Below the pieces are notes generated by a model. It saw only the letters and a list, made by a program, of their open reading frames with translations. It did no database searches and was not told the DNA's origin. Positions 7,811 to 16,160 of a stretch of DNA of 64,000 nucleotides are shown here, piece after piece (position 1 is the first letter of the stretch; the number at the start of each line of letters is the position of its first letter). Origin of the DNA: Nonomuraea sp. NBC_00507 (GTDB lineage: Bacteria; Actinomycetota; Actinomycetes; Streptosporangiales; Streptosporangiaceae); the NCBI RefSeq assembly GCF_036013525.1, contig NZ_CP107853.1, positions 10,664,001 to 10,728,000 of the forward strand. The letters are read 5' to 3'. Both the position numbers and the translations under genes were made by a program.

Positions 7811-8979
7811 GGCCCCAATATCTCACGAAGCCATCCCTGGTCCTCACCGAGAGCGGGGGGCGGGCGGCGGTAGGAGGGCGGGGTGGCACTGAGCCGGATG
7901 GGGTTGGCCACCTGTCCCACGCCGCCCACCTCCACGGCGGGCTCCAGGCCGAGGTCCTCGGCGAGGGCGAAGGCCGCGGCCAGGTCGTTGATCGGTCCGC
8001 AGGGCACCCCGGCGGCGGTGAGCAGCTCGAACCACTCATCGGCCGGACGTTCCCCGAGCGCGGCGTTCAGCTCGGCGACCAGCGCCTCGCGGGCGGCGAC
8101 CCGGGCGGCGTTGGTGGCGTAGCGGGTGTCCCGCGCGAGGTCCTCGCGGCCCAGCGTCGCGCAGAGGGCCTGGAACAGCCGGTCGTTGCCGGCCGCGATC
8201 ACCAGCGGGCGGTCGGCGGTCTCGAACACCTCGTACGGGACGATGCTCGGATGCCGGTTGCCCATGGCCCGCGGCACGACTCCGGCCGCCGCGTAGGCGG
8301 AGGAATGGTTGGTGAGCGCGGACAGGAGCGAGGACAGGAGGGAGACTTCGACGCGCTGGCCCTCGCCGCGACCCGGCGGCTGCCCGCCGCCGTCGAGGAC
8401 GCGGCCGCCCTGGCCGGTCCGGTCGCGGTGGTGCAGGGCGGCCAGGATGCCGAGGGCGGCGTGCAGGCCGGTGATCACGTCCACCAGCGCCACGCCCGCC
8501 TTCGTCCCCGGCCCGCCGGGCTCGCCGGTGACGCTCATCAGCCCGCCCACCGCCTGCGCGATCAGGTCATACCCGGGCAGCCCGGCCCCCGCCCCCGACC
8601 CGAACCCGGTGATCGAGCAGTAGATGAGCCCCGGGTTCAGCTCGCGCAGCGCGTCGTACCCGAGCCCGAGCCGCTCCATCGTCCCCGGCCGGAAGTTCTC
8701 CACGAGCACGTCCGCGCGGGCCGCCAGGGCCCGCGCCACCTCCACGTCGGCCCGCAGGTCGAGCGCGATCGAGCGCTTGTTGCGGTTGACCCCGAGGAAG
8801 TACGTGGCCTCGCCCCCGGGCCCGTACGGCGGCCCCCAGGCGCGGGTGTCGTCCCCGGAGCCGGGCCGCTCCACCTTGACCACGTCGGCCCCGAGGTCGG
8901 CCAGCAGCATGGTGGCGTAGGGCCCGGCCAGCACCCGGCTGAAATCGGCCACCAGCAGCCCCGACAGCGCCGCTGTCAC
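7807..8979 (-). CDS. Class III (CaiB/BaiF) CoA-transferase, probable glutarate CoA-transferase
   Basis: About 390 residues from GTG 8979, the usual length for the family; an ATG at 9033 would add 18 residues that run into the operator. CaiB/BaiF marks are LVADFSRVLAGPYATMLLADLGADVVKVE at the N-terminus, NRNKRSIALDL, DVLVENFRPGTMERLGL, and the GVALVDVITGLHAA segment that carries the catalytic aspartate. The pairing with glutaryl-CoA dehydrogenase points to transfer of CoA (from succinyl-CoA in SUGCT-type enzymes) onto glutarate. The family also acts on other acids, so the substrate is a context call. Confidence 0.82.
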   Translation of the reverse strand: MTAALSGLLVADFSRVLAGPYATMLLADLGADVVKVERPGSGDDTRAWGPPYGPGGEATYFLGVNRNKRSIALDLRADVEVARALAARADVLVENFRPGTMERLGLGYDALRELNPGLIYCSITGFGSGAGAGLPGYDLIAQAVGGLMSVTGEPGGPGTKAGVALVDVITGLHAALGILAALHHRDRTGQGGRVLDGGGQPPGRGEGQRVEVSLLSSLLSALTNHSSAYAAAGVVPRAMGNRHPSIVPYEVFETADRPLVIAAGNDRLFQALCATLGREDLARDTRYATNAARVAAREALVAELNAALGERPADEWFELLTAAGVPCGPINDLAAAFALAEDLGLEPAVEVGGVGQVANPIRLSATPPSYRRPPPALGEDQGWLREILGP

Positions 8980-9032
8980 GCCGGCGCCCAGAGATTGAGA
9001 ACGTCCATGGTCAACGCACCCTAACTGTGCCA

Positions 9033-9064
9033 TATTGGATTTTCAATATTGGATCCAAAATAGG
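9033..9064. promoter_or_regulatory. Putative GntR operator in the divergent glutarate promoter
   Basis: The gap between the CoA-transferase and dehydrogenase genes holds two copies of TATTGGAT at 9033-9040 and 9047-9054, and a perfect palindrome TTGGATCCAA at 9049-9058, extending to TATTGGATCCAAAATA. It overlaps or abuts both promoters. Dyads of this size suit a dimeric FCD-type GntR protein encoded in the same module. Confidence 0.6.
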
Positions 9065-9075
9065 AGGCCGTCACG

Positions 9076-10239
9076 ATGATCGCCCCGACCGCGCTGTTCG
9101 CCCTGGACACGCTGCTCACCGACGAGGAACGCGAGATCAGGACCACGGTCAGGAAGGTGTGCGACCGCGAGATCCGGCCGCACGTCGCCGGGTGGTTCGA
9201 CAGCGGCGAGCTGCCGGCCCGCGAGCTGGCCCGCGCCCTCGGCGAGGTCGGCGTGCTCGGCATGCACCTGGAGGGGTACGGCTGCGCCGGCCTCGGCGCG
9301 GTCGCGTACGGGCTGGCCTGCCTGGAGCTGGAGGCGGCCGACTCGGGCCTGCGCAGCCTGGTGTCGGTGCAGGGCTCGCTCGCGATGTACGCGATCTGGA
9401 AGTACGGCAGCGAGGAGCAGAAGCAGGAGTGGCTGCCCGCGATGGCGGGCGGCGAGCGCATCGGCTGCTTCGGCCTGACCGAGCCGGACTTCGGCTCCGA
9501 CCCGGGCGGCATGCGGACCACGGCCAAGCGCGAGGGCGGCGACTGGGTGCTCAACGGCACCAAGATGTGGATCACCAACGGCTCGGTCGCGGACGTGGCC
9601 GTGGTGTGGGCGCGCACGGACGAGGGGATCAGGGGGTTCCTGGTCCCGGCGGGCACGCCGGGCTTCACCGCCCACGACATCAAGCGCAAGGTGTCGCTGC
9701 GCGCGAGCGTGACGAGCGAACTGGTGCTGGACGGGGTGAGGCTCCCTGACGCGGCCATGCTGCCGGGCGCGCGCGGCCTGTCCGGGCCGCTGGGCTGCCT
9801 GAACGAGGCCAGGTTCGGGATCGTGTTCGGCGCGATGGGGGCGGCGCTCGACTGCCTGGAGACGGCCATCGCCTACGCGGGCGACCGCGAGGTGTTCGCC
9901 AGGCCGCTGACGTCGTACCAGCTCACCCAGGAGAAGCTCGCCGACATGGCGCTGGAGCTGGGCAAGGGCCTGCTGCTCGCGGTGCACCTCGGGCGGCTGA
10001 AGGAGGCGGGCACGCTCACGCCCGAGCAGGTGAGCGCCGGCAAGCTGAACAACGTGCGCGAGGCCCTGGAGATCGCCAGGACCTGCCGCACGTTGCTCGG
10101 CGCGAGCGGCATCACCCTCGAATACCCGGTGATCAGGCACGCCGTGAACCTCGAGTCGGTCCTGACCTACGAGGGCACCTCGGAGATCCACACGCTGGTC
10201 CTGGGCAAGGCGCTGACCGGGATCCCCGCCTTCCACTGA
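9076..10239 (+). CDS. gcdH: Glutaryl-CoA dehydrogenase-like acyl-CoA dehydrogenase
   Basis: A 387-residue flavoenzyme that oxidises and decarboxylates glutaryl-CoA to crotonyl-CoA. Family hallmarks are dense: GYGCAGLGAVAYGLA, DSGLRSLVSVQGSLAM, CFGLTEPDFGSDPGGM, GTKMWITNGSVAD, SLRASVTSELVLDGV, GCLNEARFGI and the catalytic base Glu366 in TYEGTSEIH. Arg93 in SGLRS matches the substrate-carboxylate arginine of glutaryl-CoA dehydrogenases, and the C-terminus ALTGIPAF is the gcdH ending. AGGAGG sits 7 bases before ATG 9076. It is transcribed divergently from the CoA-transferase/GntR pair. Confidence 0.9.
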   Translation: MIAPTALFALDTLLTDEEREIRTTVRKVCDREIRPHVAGWFDSGELPARELARALGEVGVLGMHLEGYGCAGLGAVAYGLACLELEAADSGLRSLVSVQGSLAMYAIWKYGSEEQKQEWLPAMAGGERIGCFGLTEPDFGSDPGGMRTTAKREGGDWVLNGTKMWITNGSVADVAVVWARTDEGIRGFLVPAGTPGFTAHDIKRKVSLRASVTSELVLDGVRLPDAAMLPGARGLSGPLGCLNEARFGIVFGAMGAALDCLETAIAYAGDREVFARPLTSYQLTQEKLADMALELGKGLLLAVHLGRLKEAGTLTPEQVSAGKLNNVREALEIARTCRTLLGASGITLEYPVIRHAVNLESVLTYEGTSEIHTLVLGKALTGIPAFH

Positions 10240-10257
10240 GCCGAGTCCAAGGCCGGC

Positions 10258-11307
10258 TCAGAAGGTCTGCCAGGTCTCCTCCGTGACCTGGCAGGGGCCG
10301 CCCTTGTGCACCCGCAGCCGCCCGGCGGGCACGTCGAGCGCGATCGTGGCGACGGTCTCCCACCGCTGATTGATCGGCTGCGTCAGGTCGGGGTGGGCGC
10401 AGACGGGCGCCTCGGGGCCGTGACTGAGCATGGCCAGCGCCCGCGTGGTGTGGTCGTCGCTGCTCAGGCCCTCGGTGTTGGCCTCCAGGTGCTGGAGCCT
10501 GGCGTAGGTGCTGGGCCGGTCGGTGGCGTGCCGCTCCCCCGCCGCAAGGTGGGAGTTGAGGAAGTGGTTGCAGTGTTGCAGCACGCCGCTCTCGGGCTCG
10601 ATGACGCCGACCCCGGCCGGGGAGATCTCGATCGAGGCGGCGTCGTCCGAGGTCACGGCGGTGATGACGGTGGAGGCGGAAACCTGCGCGGAGTAGGCGA
10701 CGGCAATGGCGTCCTCGACGGTGGCGGCGTCTTCCAGGATCCTGCGGGCGATCAGGTGCACCGGCACGCCGAGATCGTCGTTGTCGGACTCGTGGCGCAG
10801 GATGTTGAAGTGGATGCCGAGCCCGGCGGTGTTGACCCCGATCTTGGCCAGCGCCCCGGCCTCCGTGAAGGTGCGCACCACGTGCCCCGGACTGCTCTCC
10901 AGCTCCCACAACATGGGCGCGTCACGCAGATGGTCGTGCCAGTCCCAGGTCTGCACCGTACGGGGCCCCGGCAGCACGACGGACGTGGAGCACTCCCCCT
11001 CACCGACCGCGTCGATGGCGGCCAGGATCTCGGTGCGGGCGTTGACCACGGCCACCTGCCACGGCTCCAGCCCGGCGCCGGACGCGATCCCGGCGATCTC
11101 CTCCGCCAAGTGCGGCGCCCAGTCGGCGGCGCGGTCGAGTGCCTGCTCGCCCCACGTCCGGACCTGCGTGGCGGTGGCGCCCGCGACGGCGAACAAGTCG
11201 GAGTAGCCGGCGAGGTTGGCGACGATCGCCTCCCGCCGGTGTGTGCCGAGCTCTTTGCCGCGGGCGCGGGGATCGATCTGCGTCGAGGTGAAGTCGGGGA
11301 AACTCAT
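10258..11307 (-). CDS. C45-family autoproteolytic acyltransferase/hydrolase
   Basis: This 349-residue protein resembles acyl-CoA:6-aminopenicillanic acid acyltransferase-like Ntn hydrolases (peptidase family C45). They self-cleave to expose an N-terminal cysteine. The expected nucleophile is Cys106 in GEGECSTSV, preceded by NARTEILAA. Downstream come QTWDWHDHL, INTAGLG-like GVNTAGLGIHFN and the ISPAGVGVIEPE strand typical of the family. No signal peptide. The natural substrate of actinomycete C45 proteins is mostly unknown. It ends 18 bp from the convergent gcdH. Confidence 0.8.
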   Translation of the reverse strand: MSFPDFTSTQIDPRARGKELGTHRREAIVANLAGYSDLFAVAGATATQVRTWGEQALDRAADWAPHLAEEIAGIASGAGLEPWQVAVVNARTEILAAIDAVGEGECSTSVVLPGPRTVQTWDWHDHLRDAPMLWELESSPGHVVRTFTEAGALAKIGVNTAGLGIHFNILRHESDNDDLGVPVHLIARRILEDAATVEDAIAVAYSAQVSASTVITAVTSDDAASIEISPAGVGVIEPESGVLQHCNHFLNSHLAAGERHATDRPSTYARLQHLEANTEGLSSDDHTTRALAMLSHGPEAPVCAHPDLTQPINQRWETVATIALDVPAGRLRVHKGGPCQVTEETWQTF

Positions 11308-11755
11308 GAACCACCCACTACCCCAGGTAACAGCGCTGCGAACCTGTCCCTCGACGCACGACGCCGCACATAGCGCCCCTCCCGCCGCACACGGCGCCGA
11401 CCGCCGGACGCGCGAGGGTCGTCCGGCGGGCGGCTGGCTCCGTGTTCAGCCGGGGGTCCGGTGATCGGAGCGCTCCCGTCGAGGACGGTATCTGACTGCA
11501 TAAATCCGCACAAATACCGGATCCATGTCAACGCCCATCTGTGCTGCCGCCGATCCCCCTCCAATGGGGGCGAGCAGCGGAAACGACCTCCCGGCGCCTG
11601 TGTGAGACCGGTGAAAGTTTCGACGATCGCGACCGAAAAACTGAGATTGTCATCCGATGTCGCCGGTTTCGACGAATAGGTCAAACGACATAGACGCCGA
11701 CCAAGGACTGACACAGGGTGAAATTCACATCGCGGCGTCAAAGGAGGGAGAAATC
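11308..11755. promoter_or_regulatory. Upstream region of the gas vesicle operon with a CebR-like palindrome
   Basis: No gene is seen in this 448-bp gap. It holds the palindrome GGAGCGCTCC (11467-11476; 11 of 12 bases match GGGAGCGCTCCC, the core of CebR-type cellobiose operators), GGACGGTATCTGAC (11483-11496) and GTGAAAGTTTC (11611-11621). The same elements recur in the same order and nearly the same spacing upstream of the AA10 pseudogene near 17.1-17.25 kb, so this is a second copy of that promoter. AAGGAGGGAG at about 11741 is the gvpA ribosome site. Confidence 0.6.
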
Positions 11756-12085
11756 ATGTCAACCCCGGCTGTCGTTGAGCGCTCCGGCTCCAGCGGCCTG
11801 GGTGACGTCGTCGAGCTCATTCTCGACAAAGGGCTCGTGATCGACGCATTCGTTCAGGTTTCACTGATCGGCATAGAAGTCCTCACCATCCAGGCGCGGG
11901 TCGTAATGGCCAGCGTCGAAACGTACCTGCGGTACGCGCAGGCCATCGAACGGCTCGACATCCGCGGAGAGGAGATCTCCGTCGACGTACGCCACGGAGC
12001 TCTTCCCCTCGGCCCAACCGCGCAGAAGGAGACGCAGGTCGTCGTCAAAGGCGTGACCGTCGAGACGGATGGTGAAAAGTCATGA
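11756..12085 (+). CDS. gvpA: Gas vesicle structural protein GvpA
   Basis: This 109-residue protein assembles the ribs of the gas vesicle wall. The core at about 14-68 is diagnostic: [20 protein letters not shown], then [26 protein letters not shown] polar tail of about 35 residues follows, as in other actinomycete GvpA proteins. ATG 11756 is chosen because AAGGAGGGAG precedes it; an upstream in-frame start at 11657 lacks a ribosome site. First gene of the operon, overlapping gvpF by 4 bp. Confidence 0.93.
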   Translation: MSTPAVVERSGSSGLGDVVELILDKGLVIDAFVQVSLIGIEVLTIQARVVMASVETYLRYAQAIERLDIRGEEISVDVRHGALPLGPTAQKETQVVVKGVTVETDGEKS

Positions 12086-12831
12086 CGAGCAAGTACATAT
12101 ACGGCGTCACCCACAGCACCACAACCCTCCCGGCTCCGGTGACCGGGATCGGCGGCGCGCCCGTGACGCTGGTGACGCACGACCGGTGCGGCGCCCTGGT
12201 CAGCGACCTGCCGGCGGACCGCCCGCTCGGCACCCGCGACGACCTGCTCTCCCACGAGCGGGTGCTGGAGGACCTGGCCCGCCGTCGCGTCCCCGTGCTG
12301 CCGTTCCGCTTCGGCGCGGCCATGACGGGACCGCAGGAGATCTCCGAGGAGTTGCTCGCCGCCAATCAGGACGCGTTCCTCGCGGACCTGGAGCAGATCC
12401 GGGGGCGGGTCGAGCTGGTCGTGAAGGGCCGGTACGAGAACGACTCCGCCTACCTGGAGGTGCTGCGCGAGGAGCCCGCGGTGCTCGAGCTGCGGGAGCG
12501 GATCCGCGGGGTGCCCGAAGAGTCCAGCTACGACGAGCGCCTGCGACTCGGCGAGGTCATCGCCCGGGCCATGGCCCGCAAACAGGCCGGCGACAGCGAT
12601 CGGCTGACGGCCGCGCTGTCCCCGTACGCCGAGCAGGTGGCACCGCGCCCGCCCGCCAGGGAGGACGAGGTGGCGAACCTGGCGTTCCTGGTCGAGCAGG
12701 GGCAGGAGGACGGGTTCGAGCAGGCGATCGAGGAGCTCGGCCGGCAGTGGGCGGGCCGCGTGCGGCTGCGCCTCGTCGGCCCGTTGCCTCCGTACGACTT
12801 CGTGGGCTCGCTGCAAGGGCGGCAGTCGTGA
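12082..12831 (+). CDS. gvpF: Gas vesicle protein GvpF (GvpF/GvpL family)
   Basis: A 249-residue GvpF/L protein, a minor component that interacts with GvpA during assembly. The start [11 protein letters not shown], the [10 protein letters not shown] strand (about 73-82), the KGRYE motif near the middle and the final [12 protein letters not shown] are family marks. It overlaps gvpA (ATGA) and gvpG (GTGA). Confidence 0.92.
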   Translation: MTSKYIYGVTHSTTTLPAPVTGIGGAPVTLVTHDRCGALVSDLPADRPLGTRDDLLSHERVLEDLARRRVPVLPFRFGAAMTGPQEISEELLAANQDAFLADLEQIRGRVELVVKGRYENDSAYLEVLREEPAVLELRERIRGVPEESSYDERLRLGEVIARAMARKQAGDSDRLTAALSPYAEQVAPRPPAREDEVANLAFLVEQGQEDGFEQAIEELGRQWAGRVRLRLVGPLPPYDFVGSLQGRQS

Positions 12832-13055
12832 TCACCAAGCTGGTGACATGGCCGCTCGCGCCCGCGTTCGCGGTTATCCGGATGGCGGAGTTCCTGTGCG
12901 ACCGCGCGGAGGAACAGCTCTACGACCCGGTCCGGATCAGGCGCGAGCTGGAGGACGTGGCAGCCGACCTGGCCGCCGGTGAGATCTCCGAGGAGGAGGC
13001 GGCCGCGCGGGAGGAGGAGCTGCTGGACCGGCTGCTGCGGGCGCCGAGGAGGTGA
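12828..13055 (+). CDS. gvpG: Gas vesicle protein GvpG
   Basis: A 75-residue GvpG from GTG 12828, overlapping the gvpF stop. Family traits: a hydrophobic start (KLVTWPLAPAFAVIRMAEFL), then a charged helix with DPVRIRRELEDV and a glutamate-rich EEEAAAREEELLDRLL end. GvpG is an essential accessory assembly protein in this vesicle type. Confidence 0.9.
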   Translation: MITKLVTWPLAPAFAVIRMAEFLCDRAEEQLYDPVRIRRELEDVAADLAAGEISEEEAAAREEELLDRLLRAPRR

Positions 13056-13059
13056 GGTC

Positions 13060-13395
13060 GTGGCCGACATCTCCTGGGTACGCTCAGGACCCGCCGCCGA
13101 GCCGGCCCGCAGCGACCCCGCCAACCTGGCCGACATCCTGGAACGCGTCCTCGACAAGGGGATCGTGGTCGTCGGCGACGTCCGGGTGAACCTGCTGGAC
13201 ATCGAGCTGCTCACCATCAAGATCCGCCTCCTGGTCGCCTCGGTGGACCGGGCGAAGGAGCTGGGCATCGACTGGTGGGAACACGACCCGTCGCTGTCCT
13301 CCCGCGCCCGCGGGGACGTCCTGGCGGAAAACCGCGAGCTGCGCGCTCGGCTCGCCGAGCTGGAGCGGACACCGGGGAGGGATCCGCATGACTGA
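13060..13395 (+). CDS. gvpJ: Gas vesicle protein GvpJ (GvpA-like)
   Basis: A 111-residue GvpA paralogue from GTG 13060, with GAGGAGGTGAGG just upstream. The GvpA-type core is NLADILERVLDKGIVVVGDV then VNLLDIELLTIKIRLLVASV. It is followed by WW and a coiled-coil-like tail (ENRELRARLAELE). In actinomycete gvp clusters this position after gvpG is occupied by gvpJ, thought to form vesicle tips. Overlaps gvpL by 8 bp. Confidence 0.85.
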   Translation: MADISWVRSGPAAEPARSDPANLADILERVLDKGIVVVGDVRVNLLDIELLTIKIRLLVASVDRAKELGIDWWEHDPSLSSRARGDVLAENRELRARLAELERTPGRDPHD

Positions 13396-14200
13396 CACCG
13401 CCGTCTACCTGTACGCCGTCACCAACGCACGCGATCCGGTGGCCGGCGCGGTGGCCGGAGTGTCCGGCAGCCGGGTTCGCGTGGCCGAGCACTCCGGGCT
13501 GACGGCGGTGGTCAGCACGGTGCCGCTGGCGGAGTTCGGCGAGCGGGCGCTCCGCGAGAACCTCGAGGACCTGGCGTGGCTGGAGGCGATCGCCCGCGCG
13601 CACGACGCGGTGGTGCGGACGGTCGCCGGCCGCGGCCCCACCGCGCCGGTGCGGCTGGCCACGGTCTTCCATGACGACCGCCGGGTCAGGGAGCTGCTGG
13701 AGGAGCGGCGGGGTGGAATCGAGCGGGCCCTGTCGAGGGTGGCGGGCCGCTCGGAATGGGGCGTCAAGGTGTATGGCACCGCCCTCACCGGCTCACCCGC
13801 CAACGACCAGGCCAGCCTGTCGCCACCGGCCGCCGTGCCTGAGGGCGCGTTCTCCCCCGCGCAACGGCCCGGCCCTGGTGTGGCATACCTGCGGCGGCGC
13901 AGCGCTCAGCGCCGCCGGCGCGAGGACGCGACCCAGGCGCTGGCGGGCCGGGCCGAGCGAGTGCACGCGCGGCTGGCGCCTCACGCGATCGCCAGCCACC
14001 GGCATCGTCTCCAGGATCGCCGGCTGTCGGGGCACGACGGTGTGATGGTTCTCAACGCGGCGTACCTGATCGAGGACCCCCACGCCTTCACGGAGGCCGC
14101 GGCCGATCTGGCCGCCCGGTGGGACGACATGCGCGTCGAGGTGACCGGCCCGTGGCCCGCCTACTCCTTCACCACGATCGACGGGGAGGAGCGGGCATGA
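13388..14200 (+). CDS. gvpL: Gas vesicle protein GvpL (GvpF/GvpL family)
   Basis: The second GvpF/L paralogue, 270 residues. It starts TAVYLYAVTNA, has the APVRLATVFHDDRRV strand, a central arginine-rich helical stretch, and ends VTGPWPAYSFTTID. Greater length and placement before gvpS/gvpK favour GvpL over GvpF. The proline-rich segment around residues 140-160 is an insertion relative to gvpF here. Confidence 0.9.
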   Translation: MTDTAVYLYAVTNARDPVAGAVAGVSGSRVRVAEHSGLTAVVSTVPLAEFGERALRENLEDLAWLEAIARAHDAVVRTVAGRGPTAPVRLATVFHDDRRVRELLEERRGGIERALSRVAGRSEWGVKVYGTALTGSPANDQASLSPPAAVPEGAFSPAQRPGPGVAYLRRRSAQRRRREDATQALAGRAERVHARLAPHAIASHRHRLQDRRLSGHDGVMVLNAAYLIEDPHAFTEAAADLAARWDDMRVEVTGPWPAYSFTTIDGEERA

Positions 14201-14367
14201 CCGCGGAGCTCGTCCAGCGGGAGGTGGCGCTCGTCGATCTGCTCGACCGGCTGCTGGCCGGCGGCGTCGTGCTGAGCGGCGACCTGGTGATCTCCATCGC
14301 CGAGGTCGACCTCGTACGCGTCTCCCTGCGTGCCCTGATCACCTCCGTCCGCGCGGAGCCGACATGA
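14197..14367 (+). CDS. gvpS: Gas vesicle protein GvpS (short GvpA-like)
   Basis: A 56-residue GvpA-fold protein from ATG 14197, which overlaps the gvpL stop. It is almost only the core: EVALVDLLDRLLAGGVVLSG, then SIAEVDLVRVSLRALITSV. Short proteins of this kind are called GvpS in actinomycete clusters. Overlaps gvpK by 4 bp. Confidence 0.85.
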   Translation: MTAELVQREVALVDLLDRLLAGGVVLSGDLVISIAEVDLVRVSLRALITSVRAEPT

Positions 14368-14648
14368 TCCGCCGCCTGGAAACCGACCCCGACCAGGTCG
14401 AGCACGACCTCGTCTGCCTGGTGCTGACCTTGGTCGAGCTGATCCGCCAGCTCATGGAACGTCAGGCCCTGCGCCGCGTGGACGAGGGCGACCTCACCGG
14501 GGCGCAGGCCGAGGCGCTCGGCCTCGCCCTCATGCGCCTCGACCAGGCCATGACCGACCTCAAGGACCGCTTCGGCATCACGGAGGACAAGCTCAACCTC
14601 GACCTCGGCCCGCTCGGCACCCTCCTCCCTGACGCACCTCGCCCATAG
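14364..14648 (+). CDS. gvpK: Gas vesicle protein GvpK
   Basis: A 94-residue GvpK, last gene of the operon. Marks: QVEHDLVCLVLTLVELIRQLMERQALRRVDEG, seen as helix 1, then TGAQAEALGLALMRLDQAM and LNLDLGPLGTLLP. A strong hairpin follows 3 bp after the stop. Confidence 0.92.
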   Translation: MIRRLETDPDQVEHDLVCLVLTLVELIRQLMERQALRRVDEGDLTGAQAEALGLALMRLDQAMTDLKDRFGITEDKLNLDLGPLGTLLPDAPRP

Positions 14649-14651
14649 CCC

Positions 14652-14688
14652 TCCGCCGGGCGCGCGCACGAGGGCCGCGCCCGGCGGA
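14652..14688. terminator. Bidirectional terminator hairpin after gvpK
   Basis: A perfect 13-bp stem (TCCGCCGGGCGCG paired with CGCGCCCGGCGGA) with an 11-base loop lies between gvpK and the convergent AA10 remnant. There is no T-tract, which is common for actinomycete terminators. Confidence 0.8.
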
Positions 14689-14783
14689 GACACCACGTCA
14701 GTCAGGCTCAGGTGAAGTTGACGTCGCTGCAGAAGTAGTACGTCTGGTCCATGTGCGAGGCCTTCCAGATCGTTTGACGTGCT

Positions 14784-14806
14784 CCTCCCCATGAATGAAT
14801 GGGAGG
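14784..14806. repeat. Subterminal hairpin, right end of the IS200/IS605-type element
   Basis: CCTCCCCAT and ATGGGAGG form an 8-bp stem with one bulged C and a GAATGA loop. It lies between the tnpB stop (14820) and the element edge. In related elements this region also encodes the 3' end of the guide-bearing omega RNA. Confidence 0.7.
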
Positions 14807-14819
14807 ATTCTCATGGCCG

Positions 14820-16145
14820 CTACGCCGCCACCCCGTGCGGGGTGGTGCGGGTGGTCCTGCCATGAGGTGCTTGACGCTTCAGCGCCCCCAGTGGTGCAGG
14901 GCCTCCACGTCCGGTGACCGCCCGTCCGGCGGCTGAGTTGTACCGGTACAACTGGGTGCGGGCGGCGTTGACGTCGGCGTTGCCGATCCACCCGCAGGCT
15001 GGATTCCTGCACACGAACCGGGACTGACTCTGGCGGGAGCCCTCGATGATCGTGTGGCAGGCGTGGCATTCCTGGCTGGTGCCCGGCGCCGGGATGTAGA
15101 CGACCTGGCCGCCCTTGCCGGTGGCCTTGTAGGTGAGGAACTCGGCGGTGCGACCCCACGCCTCAGTGGCGATGGCCCGGTTCAGGCCGCGTTTTTGGGC
15201 GACGTTCCTGCCCGGCTGTTCGGGGGTGCCGGAGGCGCTCGCCATCATGTTCGTGACCTTGAGATCTTCGAGCACAATGACGCCGAACCGGTCGGTGAGC
15301 TGGGAGGTGGTTCGGTGCTGCCAGTCGATGGCCCGGCGCTTGGCTTTGGCGCGCAGGCGGGCGATCTGGCCGTAGGTGTGCTTCAGCCGGTTACTGGCAG
15401 GCTGTCCGGGTTTCGCCGCGCGTTTCTGGCGGGCGGCTTTGCGTTCCAGACGGAGCAGCCGCTCCTGCTCCCCGCCGGTCAGCCACTGGTCACGGTGGAA
15501 GATCTTCTCCCCGGTGGCCAGCGCCAACGGCACGGCGATGCCCCGGTCGATCGCGGTGTGCGGCCCCTGGTGCGGGGCCTGGGGTGCCTGCATGGTCTGG
15601 GTGCGGAACACGATGTGCCACCCGCCTGCCTCCTTCACCAACCGCGCCCCGGTGATCTTCCCGTCCGGGCCGCCCTTCGTAACCCCCGGCAGGTCTTTGG
15701 TCCACCGGAAGCGGACCCGGCCGAGTTTGGGAATGGTGACCGCGCCCCACCGCCGGTTGATCCGGGTGATGTTCAGGTCCCGCGCCTGGGGGACGTCCAC
15801 CGCCATCCGGGAGCGGTACCGGCTCTTGAACGTGGGGCGTTCGGCCGGGTGGTCGGGGTTGAAGAAGTTGGCCCACGCCTGCCGGTAGGTCTGCAGCACG
15901 GCCTGCGCCGCTTGGGCGGGCAGGTTGTTGAGCCAGTCGATCTCTTTGCGGGCGGCCCGGATGGCCTCGTCGCACTGGGCGAGGGAGGCGAAGCGGCCCT
16001 GCCGGAAGGTGAAGAACTCGTGCAGCAGGTTCCACAGCGTGCGAGCGTTGTGCGCCTGGCCGTCCAACACGGCGCTCTGCCGCTGGTCCAACTCCAGGCG
16101 GGCGACATGAGCGCGGTTGCGTTTCTCCCGCTCCACGCGGCTCAT
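14820..16145 (-). CDS. tnpB: IS200/IS605-family RNA-guided nuclease TnpB
   Basis: A 441-residue TnpB with an apparently intact nuclease core. It has the N-terminal wedge-type domain (LWNLLHEFFTFRQ), then the split RuvC domain with Asp200 in TAIDRGIAV, Glu293 in IVLEDLKV and Asp391 in NADVNAAR. A four-cysteine zinc ribbon lies between them (Cys360, Cys363, Cys379, Cys384). A basic helix (RLERKAARQKR) precedes a second conserved block. It is longer than many TnpB proteins because of an arginine-rich tail after residue 400. TnpB proteins cut DNA at a target next to the element's insertion motif under guidance of an omega RNA; they are not themselves transposases. Confidence 0.9.
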   Translation of the reverse strand: MSRVEREKRNRAHVARLELDQRQSAVLDGQAHNARTLWNLLHEFFTFRQGRFASLAQCDEAIRAARKEIDWLNNLPAQAAQAVLQTYRQAWANFFNPDHPAERPTFKSRYRSRMAVDVPQARDLNITRINRRWGAVTIPKLGRVRFRWTKDLPGVTKGGPDGKITGARLVKEAGGWHIVFRTQTMQAPQAPHQGPHTAIDRGIAVPLALATGEKIFHRDQWLTGGEQERLLRLERKAARQKRAAKPGQPASNRLKHTYGQIARLRAKAKRRAIDWQHRTTSQLTDRFGVIVLEDLKVTNMMASASGTPEQPGRNVAQKRGLNRAIATEAWGRTAEFLTYKATGKGGQVVYIPAPGTSQECHACHTIIEGSRQSQSRFVCRNPACGWIGNADVNAARTQLYRYNSAAGRAVTGRGGPAPLGALKRQAPHGRTTRTTPHGVAA

Positions 16146-16160
16146 TCTATCGTTTGGTGT

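Noticed and set aside
9007..9033. ATG 9033 as the CoA-transferase start
   Set aside because: It would place 18 codons over the divergent promoter and operator; GTG 8979 gives the normal family length. Not fully excluded.
11657..11755. An N-terminal extension of GvpA by 33 residues
   Set aside because: No ribosome site, and GvpA proteins do not have it. ATG 11756 has AAGGAGGGAG at the right distance.
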